A DNA stretch of 29,307 nt from Apostichopus parvimensis (Eukaryota; Echinodermata; Holothuroidea; Aspidochirotida; Stichopodidae): NCBI GenBank assembly GCA_000934455.1, contig KN883789.1, forward strand, positions 60,279-89,585. Direction: 5' to 3'. Below the pieces are notes generated by a model, which had not been told where the DNA came from, searched no databases, and saw only the letters and a list, made by a program, of their open reading frames with translations. This document shows positions 19,765 to 29,307 of the stretch, one piece after another (position 1 is the stretch's first letter; every line of letters begins with the position of its first letter). Both the position numbers and the translations under genes were made by a program.

Positions 19765-20116
19765 TTGATACCAATGTGATAATCAATAAGTCAATATGGT
19801 GCCATCTCTTCATACAGTAGACAGTTGTCCTTAAATGAAAGTTAAATATGGATTGTTTATATGAACAACATTGTCAGCCTCAAACCGATGCTCTTGTTGA
19901 TTGGTTCATTAAGAGGATAAAACAGTCAGAAAAAAAATAATACAAATAACATATGAGAGAATATTGCAATTCCTCAGTGTTACAGGGAAATCACATGAGT
20001 CAATTTTGTGGTTCCCAAAGCTAAAAATAACCAATTTTTATTGGAGAATCCATTGGCTATGTGAGGAAGGAATCAAAATGGACAAATGATATACATAGTT
20101 TATTCATATATTCAAC

Positions 20117-20215
20117 TTTCCCTCTCTCCCCCTCCCCTTGCCCTCACTCCCTCCCCCCCTTTCCCCTGCCCTCACTCTCTCCCCTTCCCTCACTCCCTCC
20201 CCTCTCTCCCATACA
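20117..20215 (-). repeat. Long polypyrimidine tract with CCCTCACTCC units
   Basis: About 100 nt of almost pure C and T, built from degenerate CCCTCACTCCCTCCCC-like units. The purine-rich minus strand has many G-runs. Overlapping plus frames translate to proline and serine and are artefacts of the tract. Confidence 0.85.
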
Positions 20216-20269
20216 ATATCTTTCCTATCTCCACTCCCCCAAGCCTTTCTATTTCCTGTCTGCTTTCAG

Positions 20270-20303
20270 AGATAATGAGGAATTTTGTTTGCCTTTTAAT
20301 TAA
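20270..20303 (+). CDS. Weak candidate terminal exon
   Basis: A very strong acceptor (CTATTTCCTGTCTGCTTTCAG) ends at 20269. One base then completes a split codon and the frame reads DNEEFCLPFN to TAA at 20301-20303; ATTAAA follows near 20348. The exon would add only ten residues, and the acceptor may simply be the end of the pyrimidine repeat. Confidence 0.17.
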
Positions 20304-21009
20304 AACAACTTAGCATTTTTTGAGATGGTTGTAGTCTATTTCTTATCATTAAAGTGGAATATCCCCCTCCCCCCCCCTTTTTATCTTTTTAGTGCAAGAT
20401 TAGAAAGTTTGTTGTTTATACTGAAAAAAAATCCAGTAAATTATTTATGCCTCCCATGTTCAGTTCAGTTCATATTTGTTTTTTATTTTAACTTTCAAAA
20501 GTTTGCTTTGTTTTTGTACTACATGTCCATAGTGTGCTAATGAGATATAATAACAATTTCAGAAATTAAAACAAAAATATTGCTGCATCTCACACCGAGA
20601 CTGGTGAAGTTCTGCTCAAAATGAGAAGAACAAAAAAAAAACTGCAAACAAAGAAAGTTTAAACAGGAAGAGGTATGCATGCTTATTGGTAGGTAGTATG
20701 CTAATTATTACAAATATCATGAATATTTATAAGCCATTTTCCATATGCATGGACTATAATCCCAGTATTATGATTTTAATATTTCCTACAGTAATGAACA
20801 TTATTGATTGGTATATACACACAGTAAAGATAGTCTGCCTTAACAAGTTTTTCCCCATTCTCAATCTACATAAACAAAACAAAGGGGGAGGGGTTATATT
20901 TAATCTTTCTTTAGGTATTTTTTTCCTGTCAAAGATATATTGAATGCAGATGTGTGTTTTCTTCTAATGGTGAACTCTTTAAACTATCTGAGGACTATGA
21001 AGGGTACAG
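20304..21009. other. AT-rich noncoding stretch
   Basis: No gene recognised. Frames at 20325-20540 and 20686-20943 are rich in Phe, Ile and Lys, as expected of random AT-rich DNA. Confidence 0.55.
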
Positions 21010-21264
21010 CAAGGGCAGAACCAGGAGGGGGGGGGGGGGTGGACCGGGCCCCTCTTGTGACAATAGTTTGCACTTATATTAGCTGCAAACATTAAGTTTG
21101 CTGAAACGAAGTACACTGCCGAGAAATTTGAGCACTCTTTGTGCATGGGCATTCCTTTAAATGTTTTCGTTATGAATTACTGTTTGCTCAGCTAGTATAT
21201 TTTATAACTGCCGATACCCGTCTTCCGTGCCCCCTCTTTAAGGAAATTCCTGGATCTGCCACTC
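21010..21264. mobile_element. MITE with hAT-like termini, third element
   Basis: The left end reads CAAGGGCAGAACCAGGA and then a run of 13 G. The right end, reverse-complemented, reads AGTGGCAGATCCAGGAATT, then TTAAAGAGGGGG. The ends are inverted repeats of the common CAGTGGCAGATCCAGGA type. Length is about 255 bp with no transposase frame. TACAG occurs at both edges, but a full 8-bp duplication cannot be demonstrated, so boundaries are approximate. Interior sequence does not match the two related MITEs to the left. Confidence 0.6.
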
Positions 21265-22861
21265 TACAGAATTAGAATTATTTACAGTTTGACCTTACAA
21301 AATTTTTTCGCCATAAATAGATACAAGTGAGACAAACACAAAAAACAAATAAAATGAAAAATGTTTAGGTACTCATAAAAGTATGTATACAATTATCTTT
21401 GTAATGTTTGTGGAGCAATTTTAATATTCTGGAAATTTTTTTTTTTTTTAACGTGGATATTATCTTTGATGTGAACAACGTATGCAGCTGATTGTAAGCC
21501 CCTCCTCCATGTTGCTGTCACAATGTCGTGAGGGGTCAGGGAAGGGTTCGGGAGGTGGCGGGGTAGGTGGGGGGTATTGGTAGGATAAGGGGAACTGTTG
21601 CTGTCAAAATGTCTGGCATTTACACCACCCCATAGCTGTGGTTTGGAAAGTACCATTTACATTATCGGTTTTCACTGTGTACGCAAATTGTGATATGATG
21701 GAAGTGTAGCAAGATGGCTTCCCCTTGTAATTTTGTCTGGCTCATGTGTCATATAATAGCAGCTAATCTAGTCATGCTCAGATATCTATGGTATAAACTC
21801 TAACAGTATAGCATAAATGTGCATGTCGTGGTTCATACTTGTCTACAGTACCAATTAAGTGTCATGAAAGTGTCTACAATAACGTCAAGTATGTAAAACA
21901 ACAATAAAAATGTCAACAACCTTTTCATTCACTGCCGAAGACGGGAATTAATTAGTCGTATATCAAACTCGTTAACGTGTTTTAATGCTGTTCAAAACAA
22001 TGAAATGACATTTGTTTGTTGTTGCCTAGCCTGAATTTAACAAAATCCTTTTTTGTACTGACAATCTTGTTTAGAAACTATAAACCAATATATCTGCAGA
22101 AAACTGAGTATATAAAATAGAAAAAAAAAACGGTATAAGCATAGTCATGAATATTCATAAACTCAGAAAAATTGATCATGTGACAAACTAGCAGTAATGT
22201 TTATTCATCATGTACCATTTAGTGGCAATTTTAAATTAAGTATTTTTCTTTATGATTACATGACCTATACACGCATTGAATGCAATTTTTTTTTTTTTCA
22301 TACTACAACATACTACAACAATATTTTGGCACAATTTCATGATTTGTCGTTCAGTAGAGAGATTTTGTTTGTTAATTTTTAATTAATTTATTTATTCTAT
22401 TATTTTAATTTATTCCTGATCTGTTCGTTAAGTTTTCAAACAGAGGAGGAAGAAGGGATGGGTGTAATTCACAACTGTTTTAAACTTATATTTATTTAGT
22501 AATTGGTTTATTTTAAAGGTGATATATTTAAGTAGAGTGAATAAAAGTGCTTTCCTAAGATGTAGTGTATCGAAGATTTTAAATTACGAATCAAAAGAAA
22601 CGACAAAAAAAGAGACAGTTAAATTGTTATGAAAACTATGTACTGTATGTTTGTATTATAAATGCGCAAATGTACAAGTTATTTGATTATGCAAAAGTTG
22701 GGACTGTTCACACAGGATATACTAATATACTGAAATATATTCGCAAAATATACAGCGGGGGCGCTGTCATCAAATCAGTTTCATCTCCAAAAGTTGTCAT
22801 CTTTTTTTTGGGTGTCGTTTTGTCTTTTTATGTAACAATAACAAAACATATGTATTTTGAG
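21265..22861. other. Noncoding stretch
   Basis: AT-rich, with a G-rich patch at 21531-21600, a poly-T at 21437-21450 and a tandem CATACTACAA pair near 22300. No gene recognised. Confidence 0.55.
21532..21552 (+). repeat. Canonical G-quadruplex motif
   Basis: GGGG at 21532-21535, then GGG at 21539, 21544 and 21550, with loops TCA, AA and TTC. More G-runs follow to about 21595, so several quadruplex registers are possible. Confidence 0.8.
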
Positions 22862-23110
22862 TAACGTCGCTCAAGATATAGCTTGGATATGTAAACCAAC
22901 CATTATTCCATCAAACTATTACACTCTCAGTCACAGTCCTCTCCCCTCCTACCCCCCCCCCTGCCCCTCCCACCCCGCGAGAGTTTGTCTGTGTATTACA
23001 CATATTAAGAAACAGGCGTTCTAAGAGAAGTCGGGGAGTATCGTCTGGACACGAAAACCAACCATTATCCCACCAAAACATTTACAATGGCAGCCCTGCT
23101 ACCTCCACCC
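22862..23110 (+). repeat. Degenerate two-copy repeat, period about 162 bp
   Basis: AAACCAACCATTAT-CCA-CAAA followed by ATTACA occurs from 22893 and again from 23055. Flanking similarities are GTCG upstream, and CAG then a C-rich stretch downstream. Identity outside the core is low. Confidence 0.5.
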
Positions 23111-23883
23111 CTTCATGAAAACTGTGACACCGCGATCCTGACGATAAATATGCGGAATTGTACCTTGTGCCATTCTCACAGTATTTAACAAAAGCATATA
23201 CTTTACATGATGTTTATCAAAGTTAAGGCCAAGTAGCGTTACATTAAAATATGGTTAATATAATGATAATGTAAATGACAATTTTTTTTGGGGGGTGGGG
23301 GGAAACAACGTCATTTTGAGCCCTGCTTCCATTGTCCCCCTCTCCTTTCTCCACCCCCTCCCTTCCGAAAGCGAAACTATATACAGAGCAACATAAAAAG
23401 AACAGTCACGTGGTGAAAAACTCTCTTTTTCGAAGATTTGGCACCTCCAAAACAAAATGGGACTCAGATGTTGAAGACGGTGAAAAATCAAATTGATTGA
23501 ATGTAATAATTCATAACGCGTCATCCAATTCACAACATAAACTTTATGTATATATCCATAATGCATTCAGTTGAGTGATTTTATCTGCCTTTGATTTCAT
23601 CGGGTTAACACTGAAATTTAATTACTATTAACACCTGAAATTTTAGTTTACAACAGTATAGAGTAATGGTAGGAACACATAATATGTTGTATGATGTATC
23701 CTCGTACTGCTGGGTATTAGCAGTGTATTGCTTACAATTTACATATTTCGTTGCATTTTCAGGCTGCACATAACTAGCAATTTCTTGGTTTACACAAGGT
23801 ATAGCTGGTATGAAATAGACGTGGCATTGCACAATATACTTTTAGAGTCCTGATAATACCACGAGCATCTGTCCTCTTTTTAG
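23111..23883. other. Noncoding stretch
   Basis: AT-rich with a T-run plus G-run at 23281-23302 and a C-rich patch near 23335-23365. Minus-strand frames of 103 and 75 codons here resemble no known protein. Confidence 0.5.
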
Positions 23884-23988
23884 CGCCCGGGATGGATTTA
23901 CAAGATTAATACGAAATGTCCTGATCAGTGTCTTTCCGACAGAATTGTAAACACATTTAGTGGGCAAACGTTCTCAACGATGATTTAG
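23884..23988 (+). CDS. Candidate terminal exon, unidentified
   Basis: A pyrimidine-rich acceptor (CTGTCCTCTTTTTAG) ends at 23883. The frame from its first base is open for 34 codons to TAG at 23986-23988; it contains RPGWIYKINTKCPDQCLSD and IVNTFSGQTFSTMI. Several CpG fall inside, more than in the sequence just upstream. One other frame is open for 21 codons, the third stops early. No protein similarity is recognised, and no upstream partner exon is evident within several kilobases. Confidence 0.22.
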   Translation, partial: RPGWIYKINTKCPDQCLSDRIVNTFSGQTFSTMI

Positions 23989-25899
23989 CCTCCAGTTTTC
24001 AAGTGGAACAGAAATACAAGCGCAGATGTCACTTAAAGATCATCAGTTATTGGGCCCCAATTTTTTTAATCATTTTAAATATTGCTAGAAGTGCTCAAAA
24101 GAGGCTTCCCTTACGGATTTGCATCTCCGAGTAACTTTCAGACATTGTGGAGTGTCAAGTTTAGACTATTTAAATGTTTGAGTGAAGACAATTACCTTGA
24201 GGGGTGGAAGTAAAATGGTTGTTGATGTTGGAGCATGAGTGACCAATTATTTAGCCATTAATCGACTACCTATCTGTATATAGTTGTGATTATTATTAAT
24301 GACCTTCTCTAGCCAATTCAGCTCAAAATTCATTGAAGACTGTCTTGTTCAGAAGACATCACTAGGAATAAACATCAAGATAGTTACCAACTTACACCGT
24401 GCAAACAGATATATTCTGAATCCGAGCAAACTATGATAAAAATGTTTTGTTTGTTGTTGAAACTCTGTGACCATGTTAGCATATATATAGCCATTTGCGT
24501 GTCGCTATATGATATCTTTTCCATTTAAAGAAAATAATGTAGGGAGGGGAGGGGTATAAATGGGTTGTGTAACAATGCACTCGATTTCTATAAACAATAG
24601 ATTTTTTTTTTTTTTTTTTAATTATTCAAATTAAGTTCAGAGACAATGGAGTTGTTCCCTGCTGAGCCGTTTTTTTTTTAAACTGTGACTATCAGTCAAT
24701 TTGTAGCCCTCTATGGAGTTTTGTTAACTATTATTTTCGGAGATTTTGTAACAAACAAAGAGTAAGTTGACAGACTTTCTATTGTAAATACATCACCATT
24801 TATTGTTTGTATTTATCAAAAAAAAATTAATTAAAAATTTAAAAGAAAGACATGAAATAAAAGAGATGCAAAACTTTTCATTATCACTTAGAGCAGCCAA
24901 ACAAAGAAATATTAAAAATAATAAAAAATCTATAATGACACATTCTATTTATACCTATAAATTTGATCTCATTTACTACAATTTTATAAGATATCTTCCT
25001 TATTTTTTACTGACATTTTTGATCGACTTATTTTCAAGGACCATGCTTTTCTGTAATTTTATAACTTCCCTCAAGTCTTTAGTGAACTCGACCATGAAAA
25101 TGTCAAATTTTTCTTCGACATATTTTGTGTGAAAGGTAACAAAACAATATATTTACGAGAAATAGTGACCAATTGCAATAAGTGAGTATTTGACAGTTAC
25201 CCTAAACATCCACGGAGCAGGTGTGGTTCATTCATTCGACCATTAAAACTTGTAAACGACAAAAAACCATTATTGGTGTCTCTCCTACGTCCTTCATTTT
25301 CGTTAAATTTAACACTGTTACCTTGTCGTGAATATGTTTATAAATGAAATAATGATCAAAGTAATTACTTCGTGTGTTAGTTGTTATTGGTGTTATAGGA
25401 TTACGCATGTACCTAACTATGTTAGATTAGACCTGATACGTACAAAGAAGCATTTAACGGATGACTTTTCTATCTCTAAAATGAATTTTGAAATGTTGTA
25501 GATCGTTAAATAAAATCATTACTATCATCCCAGGTTGTTTTTCTATAACACTTTCAATTTTGGCGAAAGGATCCCTGAAACGCCTGAGGCTCATTAATTC
25601 AAGTGGCTGGACTATTTAGTCTAATACTGGTGGTAGCATACTCGAGAGTTAAAGAATGACTGTCGACACGAAATAAAGTTTGATAAACCATATAGACCAT
25701 TACCACTCAATGTACTGCTATCAGCGAAGCCGTATTTCTGGAACTCTTTTAAATTATGAGAATCACCTTTTAATCATCTGGGGCTCAAAAAATAAAGTGG
25801 CTGCAGGGAGACTGCGTAGTCACGTGGTAAATGAGGGAACCTTCGGGAGAGAATGGAAGAGAAATACGAAAGAGATGCAGTTAATTATAGACGAACCTT
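23989..25899. other. Noncoding stretch
   Basis: Poly-T runs at 24602-24619 and 24670-24679. The 109-codon frame at 24803-25132 is mostly Lys, Asn, Ile and Phe and is judged accidental. CpG density starts to rise from about 24,960 (around 11 per 420 bp). Confidence 0.5.
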
Positions 25900-27356
25900 G
25901 CTACACACCTCCCTGTATTAGGCCTACATTACAAACTTTTTAGCCTCTGGATATGACTTACTTGCTCAAACCGTCTTGTGACGTATTCGTTGTCCGTCCA
26001 AATTATGATTGATTAATAATTATTCTTAATTACCTCTCACACAATTTCCTTCCCGCATTGTACAGGTTACAGTTCTTTTTTTGCACTCGTCACTTTTGTT
26101 TGTTTTTGTTTTTATATGATATGGTCAATGAAACTTTCTTTATTAATCAACTAATCGACTTCTGTCGTAGGTCTATATGTTGATATAGGCTACCGTATAT
26201 GTAATGTTTATAATACACAATATAGTCTACAAGTATACGAGCAAGCCTTGAGCCTGTAATATTACTTGACTCTGCATCTCAACCGTCTTTTTAATTACGT
26301 GGATCAAACATCACAGCAGGGATACTATACACACGTACGCATTTACTCCGCTTTAAAGAGTACGCATTAATTTAATGAAGAGACTCTTACTATATAAGTA
26401 ATCCGCATCCTTGCGCTATACTTCAATTTTATTCCCTGATATTTCCATCGTATACACGACATACGTGAAAATATCATCTGTAAAATCAAAGTTCAGATAT
26501 AACCTTTCGCCATTAGCCTCGATAAGAAAAGTGCCCCCTTTCAGTTTTAATATAATATCAAACGCATCAAATATAGCATATACGTACGCCTAGTCTTTCA
26601 GCGTCCGTTTTAATATGTTGTAATTAATTTCCTTTCGCTGAACTTCCTCAAGGGTGATTGAAGACCCTTCTCAGTACGTCATTCTACCGTACCGATAATA
26701 TAAGCTATATTAGCCTATGCGAGTCATAGCGGTATTATTGCCATAAATACCCGTACTTAAGACTCAAGAAGTTAAGCTAGAAGCTACACACAACGCACTC
26801 TTTCGTAATTAGTCCAGAGATCTGTGAAGGGTTAGACGTTATATACGGATGCCTTGAAAGCACTGATTCATTCAAATCTAAATGCGACAAAAACCAGAAC
26901 GGTTTCAAAATTTGGGTGGGTGGTAGAAGCGAGTTTAATACGGGTGAATTTGATTTTAGGAGGTAAAATAATAATGTACGTAACATTAACATGTTTGGTT
27001 CTGCCGGCCCTGAAAGTTTGAAAGGGAAAAGGCGATATTAGAACTATTCGCATGAAATGCAATTGGTCTCGGTATAATACTTCAGCGGATCCCTGCATAC
27101 AACGTTCGGTTTTTTAAATGTATTAATTAATCGTAATTTCAAATTCTCTTGCCAAGATTCATAACTTCACGCCCGAAACGTTTTCAGTTTTCGGCTTTAA
27201 TTACCTTGTAACATCATCAATATCAAACGTCAAAGGTTTCCCTCTGCATCCAACCCTGGTATGTCTATTGAATTTGTTGTTCTTTATGATGAGTAACAAT
27301 GAATGGAAGAAAGAAATAGTGAAATAAAATTGAAAGGGAAGATAACCAACGATAAC

Positions 27357-27365
27357 TATATAAAT
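27357..27365 (+). promoter_or_regulatory. TATA-like box
   Basis: TATATAAAT, 89 bp upstream of the ATG at 27454. Initiation about 30 bp downstream would leave a 5' leader of around 65 nt. AT-rich DNA yields such words by chance, so support is its position ahead of the exon candidate within the CpG-rich domain. Confidence 0.22.
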
Positions 27366-27453
27366 CGGTTTAGTAACAGACTTGTTGTACAGGCTAAACC
27401 AGTATGAAGACGTATGAGTATACTCTGGCGAATACAAGACTCCACTTACGGTT

Positions 27454-27619
27454 ATGAGTACGTGTAATCTTACACTGAGTATTAATACTACCAAGTACCA
27501 CAAGTACGGACAGGAATCGAATCAGGGCGAATCCGAACACTGGTTAATACTTCCAGAATATGTGCACGGAATCACAGACATTCTGGTCTTGCAAAAAAAT
27601 TCCTCCCTCAACAGGAGAG
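27454..27619 (+). CDS. Candidate first coding exon, unidentified
   Basis: An ATG-led frame of 55 codons plus one base ends at AGGAGAG before GTAAGTTTT (27620 on), a perfect donor core. The frame is open back to a TGA at 27415, so this ATG is the first available. The peptide has three N-glycosylation sequons (NLT at 5, NTT at 11, NSS at 49), and HWLILPEYVHGITDILVLQ at 29-47 looks like folded protein. There is no signal peptide at the ATG, so it is not obviously extracellular. No family is recognised. On the opposite strand a 100-codon frame (27503-27201) overlaps and also ends at a donor-like GTAATT, so the strand is not certain. Confidence 0.33.
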
Positions 27620-28126
27620 GTAAGTTTTATTGGGTGATTTACTAATGTCTTCATGATATTAAGCTTTTAATAATGTTAACTCTGCCTTAGGAAAGGATAA
27701 TTCGGGTAGAATGAGAAAAGAGTAGTATATACCGTATCTTTCAAAACAATAGTAAGCGCCTGTTTTTTATCATCTCCATCACAGTATCGAAATAGCATGT
27801 TTGGATTTGCTTTTTGAGAATTTTTTTCTAAATTAATTTTTTTACCTCCAATCAAAGATAGGATGACTTGACTTTAGTGATGTTGGATGACCTTGATTTG
27901 TACTTGGTCCAGTTTATTCATTGTTTCATCCTTTTCAAATTGACGCTGTAGGATACAAAGGTCAACGACACATACAGACAAGTCGATTTGTTTGTAGATA
28001 TAAAATGTGTCTAATTAATCCCGCAAAATGAATAATAAATATGACCAGGGAAGTGCTATGACTAATACAAAATGCTTTACGTGTAGAAAGGTCATGTTTT
28101 TTAATGCCCGTACTTTTTCATCACAG
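27620..28126 (+). other. Noncoding, possible intron start
   Basis: Begins with the strong donor. A strong acceptor (TACTTTTTCATCACAG) ends at 28126; frames downstream of it stop at 28154, 28202 and 28213, so it defines at most a short terminal exon. Frame compatibility with the exon at 27454 would give only about eight further residues, so no model is proposed. Confidence 0.25.
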
Positions 28127-28466
28127 CTGCGACTTGCGCAGATTTCGTTTGAGCAAGGGAACAAAATGTTCGTTCATGCGCGTGAAAATTTACACTTTGG
28201 TGTAATTGCCTAACTGGTGTGCCGACATCCTGCGTAAGGCACGCCGATTTTGCAGGAAAAAACCGTCCATGACAACCGTTCGTTCACATAAGCGCATAGT
28301 ATCTAGATATGATTTATTTATGACGATCAGTTGGCAAAGTTAATTAAAGTTATCTGAGGCATTGTGTGACTAATGGGAAAAACATAAGATGGATAACATT
28401 TAACACCATTTCTGGCCTCGTTGTGTGCTTCCACCGTTGCAGTACAACTCATTATGAATGATGACC

Positions 28467-28804
28467 GTCACTAAATAGATGCGACGCCAAGAGACCTTTT
28501 ATTGAAAATGACCAGAGAGTAAGGGAATGAGACCGTACAGAGAATGATAACAGTTGGCTGGAAGAAAAATTCCGGAAAGAGAAGTGGGGAGAAGTGTGTT
28601 AGGGCTGTGTGTTGAGGCCTGGGGGAGGTTTAACTGTCACTGAATAGATGAGATGCCAGGAAAACCTATATTGATAATAATTCAGCGAGTAAGGGGGAGA
28701 GAAAACAATAACAGATGGCTGGAAGCAAAATTGCGGGAAGTCAAGTGAGGAGGGGTAGAGGAGGGGTGTGTTGGGGCAGTGGGGTGGGGGAGGGTGTAGG
28801 TGAC
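28467..28804 (+). repeat. Tandem duplication, period 169 bp, two copies
   Basis: Unit 1 starts GTCACTAAATAGATG at 28467 and unit 2 starts GTCACTGAATAGATG at 28636. Shared in order: GCCA then GAG or GGA with ACC, GAGTAAGGG, GATAACAG or CAATAACAG, TGGCTGGAAG, AAAATT-CGG, GAAGTG or CAAGTG, GTGTGTT, and a G-rich end. GGTGACTTCACTGGGAG after unit 2 may be the start of a decayed third unit. The units have diverged, so the duplication is old. Confidence 0.8.
28752..28794 (+). repeat. G-quadruplex-capable tract in the second tandem unit
   Basis: GGGG runs at about 28752, 28763, 28773 and 28781, then GGGGG and GGG, with loops of 7, 6, 4, 1 and 1. The same part of unit 1 has only GGGG, GGG and GGGGG, so the G content grew after duplication. 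Confidence 0.75.
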
Positions 28805-29307
28805 TTCACTGGGAGGCTGCCCAAGCTCTCGCAATACCACCCTCCCAGGAGTACCTAGTCATAAAAGAAATGGAAGGGGCAGAGGCGAACAAAATATTTT
28901 ATAAAGGAGAAGGTGTGTGGCCCTGGGGTCCATGAAGCCGACTCCATTAAATTAATGTATGGTTACGAGTATGAGTATAAGTGCCCATCCTAACATACGG
29001 AATAAGTGACTTAGGCTGCCGTATAAATGATGATATAAACCATAGAAACTTTACTCAAGGACGTTAAATATAACACAGAACAAACATGAAACGTTTTTAA
29101 AGGAGAGTTACTATACTGTGAATTGACTCTCCTATAATTACATTTGTAATGATTTAAAGGATTGTATAATTAGTTTATAATTTACCTAAAAGTCTTGAAT
29201 GGCAATGGTATAAAGTACACAGACAGAAATATTAAGTAAAAAAAATCACTTCCTTGACAAATTACAAGGCCGCATGATTTGAAGCTTGAATAGTGTCCAT
29301 GTCCATG
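28805..29307. other. Noncoding stretch at the right edge
   Basis: AT-rich. An 8-bp perfect stem AGGAGAGT (29101-29108) and ACTCTCCT (29126-29133) encloses a 17-nt loop. Nothing else recognised. Confidence 0.55.

Larger units (their letters stand above)
18781..19770. other. CpG-rich, high-complexity block (candidate regulatory or gene-bearing region)
   Basis: About 17 CpG in 18781-19200, against one to five per 420 bp in the left half of the window. Simple repeats are nearly absent. A TAATCC homeodomain-type word is at about 19083. The block includes the minus-strand signal-peptide-like frame at 19378-19560 and an RFX-like palindrome at 19751. In mosaically methylated invertebrate genomes, retained CpG often marks unmethylated or constrained DNA; applying that here is inference. 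Confidence 0.35.
25900..28460. other. CpG-rich domain, candidate promoter-proximal region
   Basis: Hand counts give 22 CpG in 26281-26700, 19 in 26701-27120, 16 in 27121-27540 and 19 in 27961-28380, against one to five in comparable windows from the left half. Microsatellites and G or C homopolymers nearly vanish. It contains a TATA-like box and the ATG-led frame at 27454. The reading as an unmethylated regulatory domain is inference. Confidence 0.4.

Noticed and set aside
20061..20313. Two overlapping proline and serine-rich plus-strand frames
   Set aside because: They translate the pyrimidine minisatellite in two registers. Only the last ten codons after the acceptor at 20269 were kept, as a weak exon candidate.
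23762..23797. 36-nt microexon between TTTTCAG and AAG-GTATAG
   Set aside because: Splice words are decent, but it needs a phase-2 frame with no partner exon, and such pairs are expected by chance in 29 kb.
24803..25132. 109-codon plus-strand frame
   Set aside because: Composition is dominated by Lys, Asn, Ile and Phe from AT-rich DNA, with low complexity and no motif.
25680..25943. 87-codon plus-strand frame
   Set aside because: No motif and no splice signals of quality around it. The open frame is explained by the higher GC of this part.
27205..27255. 51-nt minus-strand exon candidate (GKPLTFDIDDVT) inside a 100-codon frame
   Set aside because: The donor-like CAAG-GTAATT is acceptable, but the sequence before the supposed acceptor is A-rich instead of pyrimidine-rich. 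It conflicts with the better supported plus-strand model at 27454. It remains an alternative if transcription proves to be minus strand.
1..29307. Bacterial operons, CRISPR arrays, rRNA genes, LTR retroviral genes
   Set aside because: No ribosome-binding-site plus long-ORF organisation, no regularly spaced repeats of CRISPR type, no rRNA-like conserved segments, and no gag, pol or env-like translations were found on either strand.

Overview
This is animal nuclear DNA: AT-rich, almost without long open frames, full of microsatellites and homopolymer runs, and carrying GT-AG splice-like signals and fossil transposons (CR1/L2-type LINE, tRNA-derived SINEs, hAT-type MITEs). There is no sign of bacterial or viral gene organisation. 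The repertoire and the abundance of TACATGTA and GCATGC-like words suggest a marine invertebrate, possibly an echinoderm. That guess is weak and rests on familiarity, not a search.

Layout. 1-320: splice acceptor and candidate last exon of a gene entering from the left. 320-8,800: intergenic or intronic DNA with the best transposon archaeology in the window. A hAT-type MITE (2648-2930) has a perfect 8-bp target duplication. A second, inverted member of the same family (6557-6916) sits inside a 5'-truncated LINE (6438-7388). That LINE itself sits inside an older dispersed repeat whose other copy is at 4082-4330. Two CpG-rich, stop-poor islands lie at 4761-5115 and 7692-7928. 8,863-12,697: two exon candidates on the + strand that agree in phase (8863-8961 and 12452-12697), separated by an intron-like stretch holding a complete tRNA-derived SINE. 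12,700-18,060: noncoding, with a strong hairpin (14137-14219) and a minus-strand SINE relic (14780-14912). 18,063-18,290: short tandem plus inverted repeats. 18,781-19,770: CpG-rich block containing a minus-strand frame with a signal-peptide-like start and an RFX-type palindrome upstream of it. 20,100-24,000: pyrimidine tract, two weak terminal-exon candidates and a third MITE. 25,900-28,500: clearly CpG-richer DNA, possibly an unmethylated promoter domain, with a TATA-like box and an ATG-led frame that ends at a textbook splice donor (27454-27619). 28,467-28,804: a 169-bp tandem duplication whose second unit carries G-quadruplex-forming runs.

No host gene can be named with confidence. The exon calls rest on splice signals and reading frames only and are scored accordingly. 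No new multi-gene system is visible. The observations most worth checking are the three-layer nested insertion, the MITE family pair, the 84-nt hairpin, the secreted-peptide candidate and the abrupt CpG shift towards the right end.
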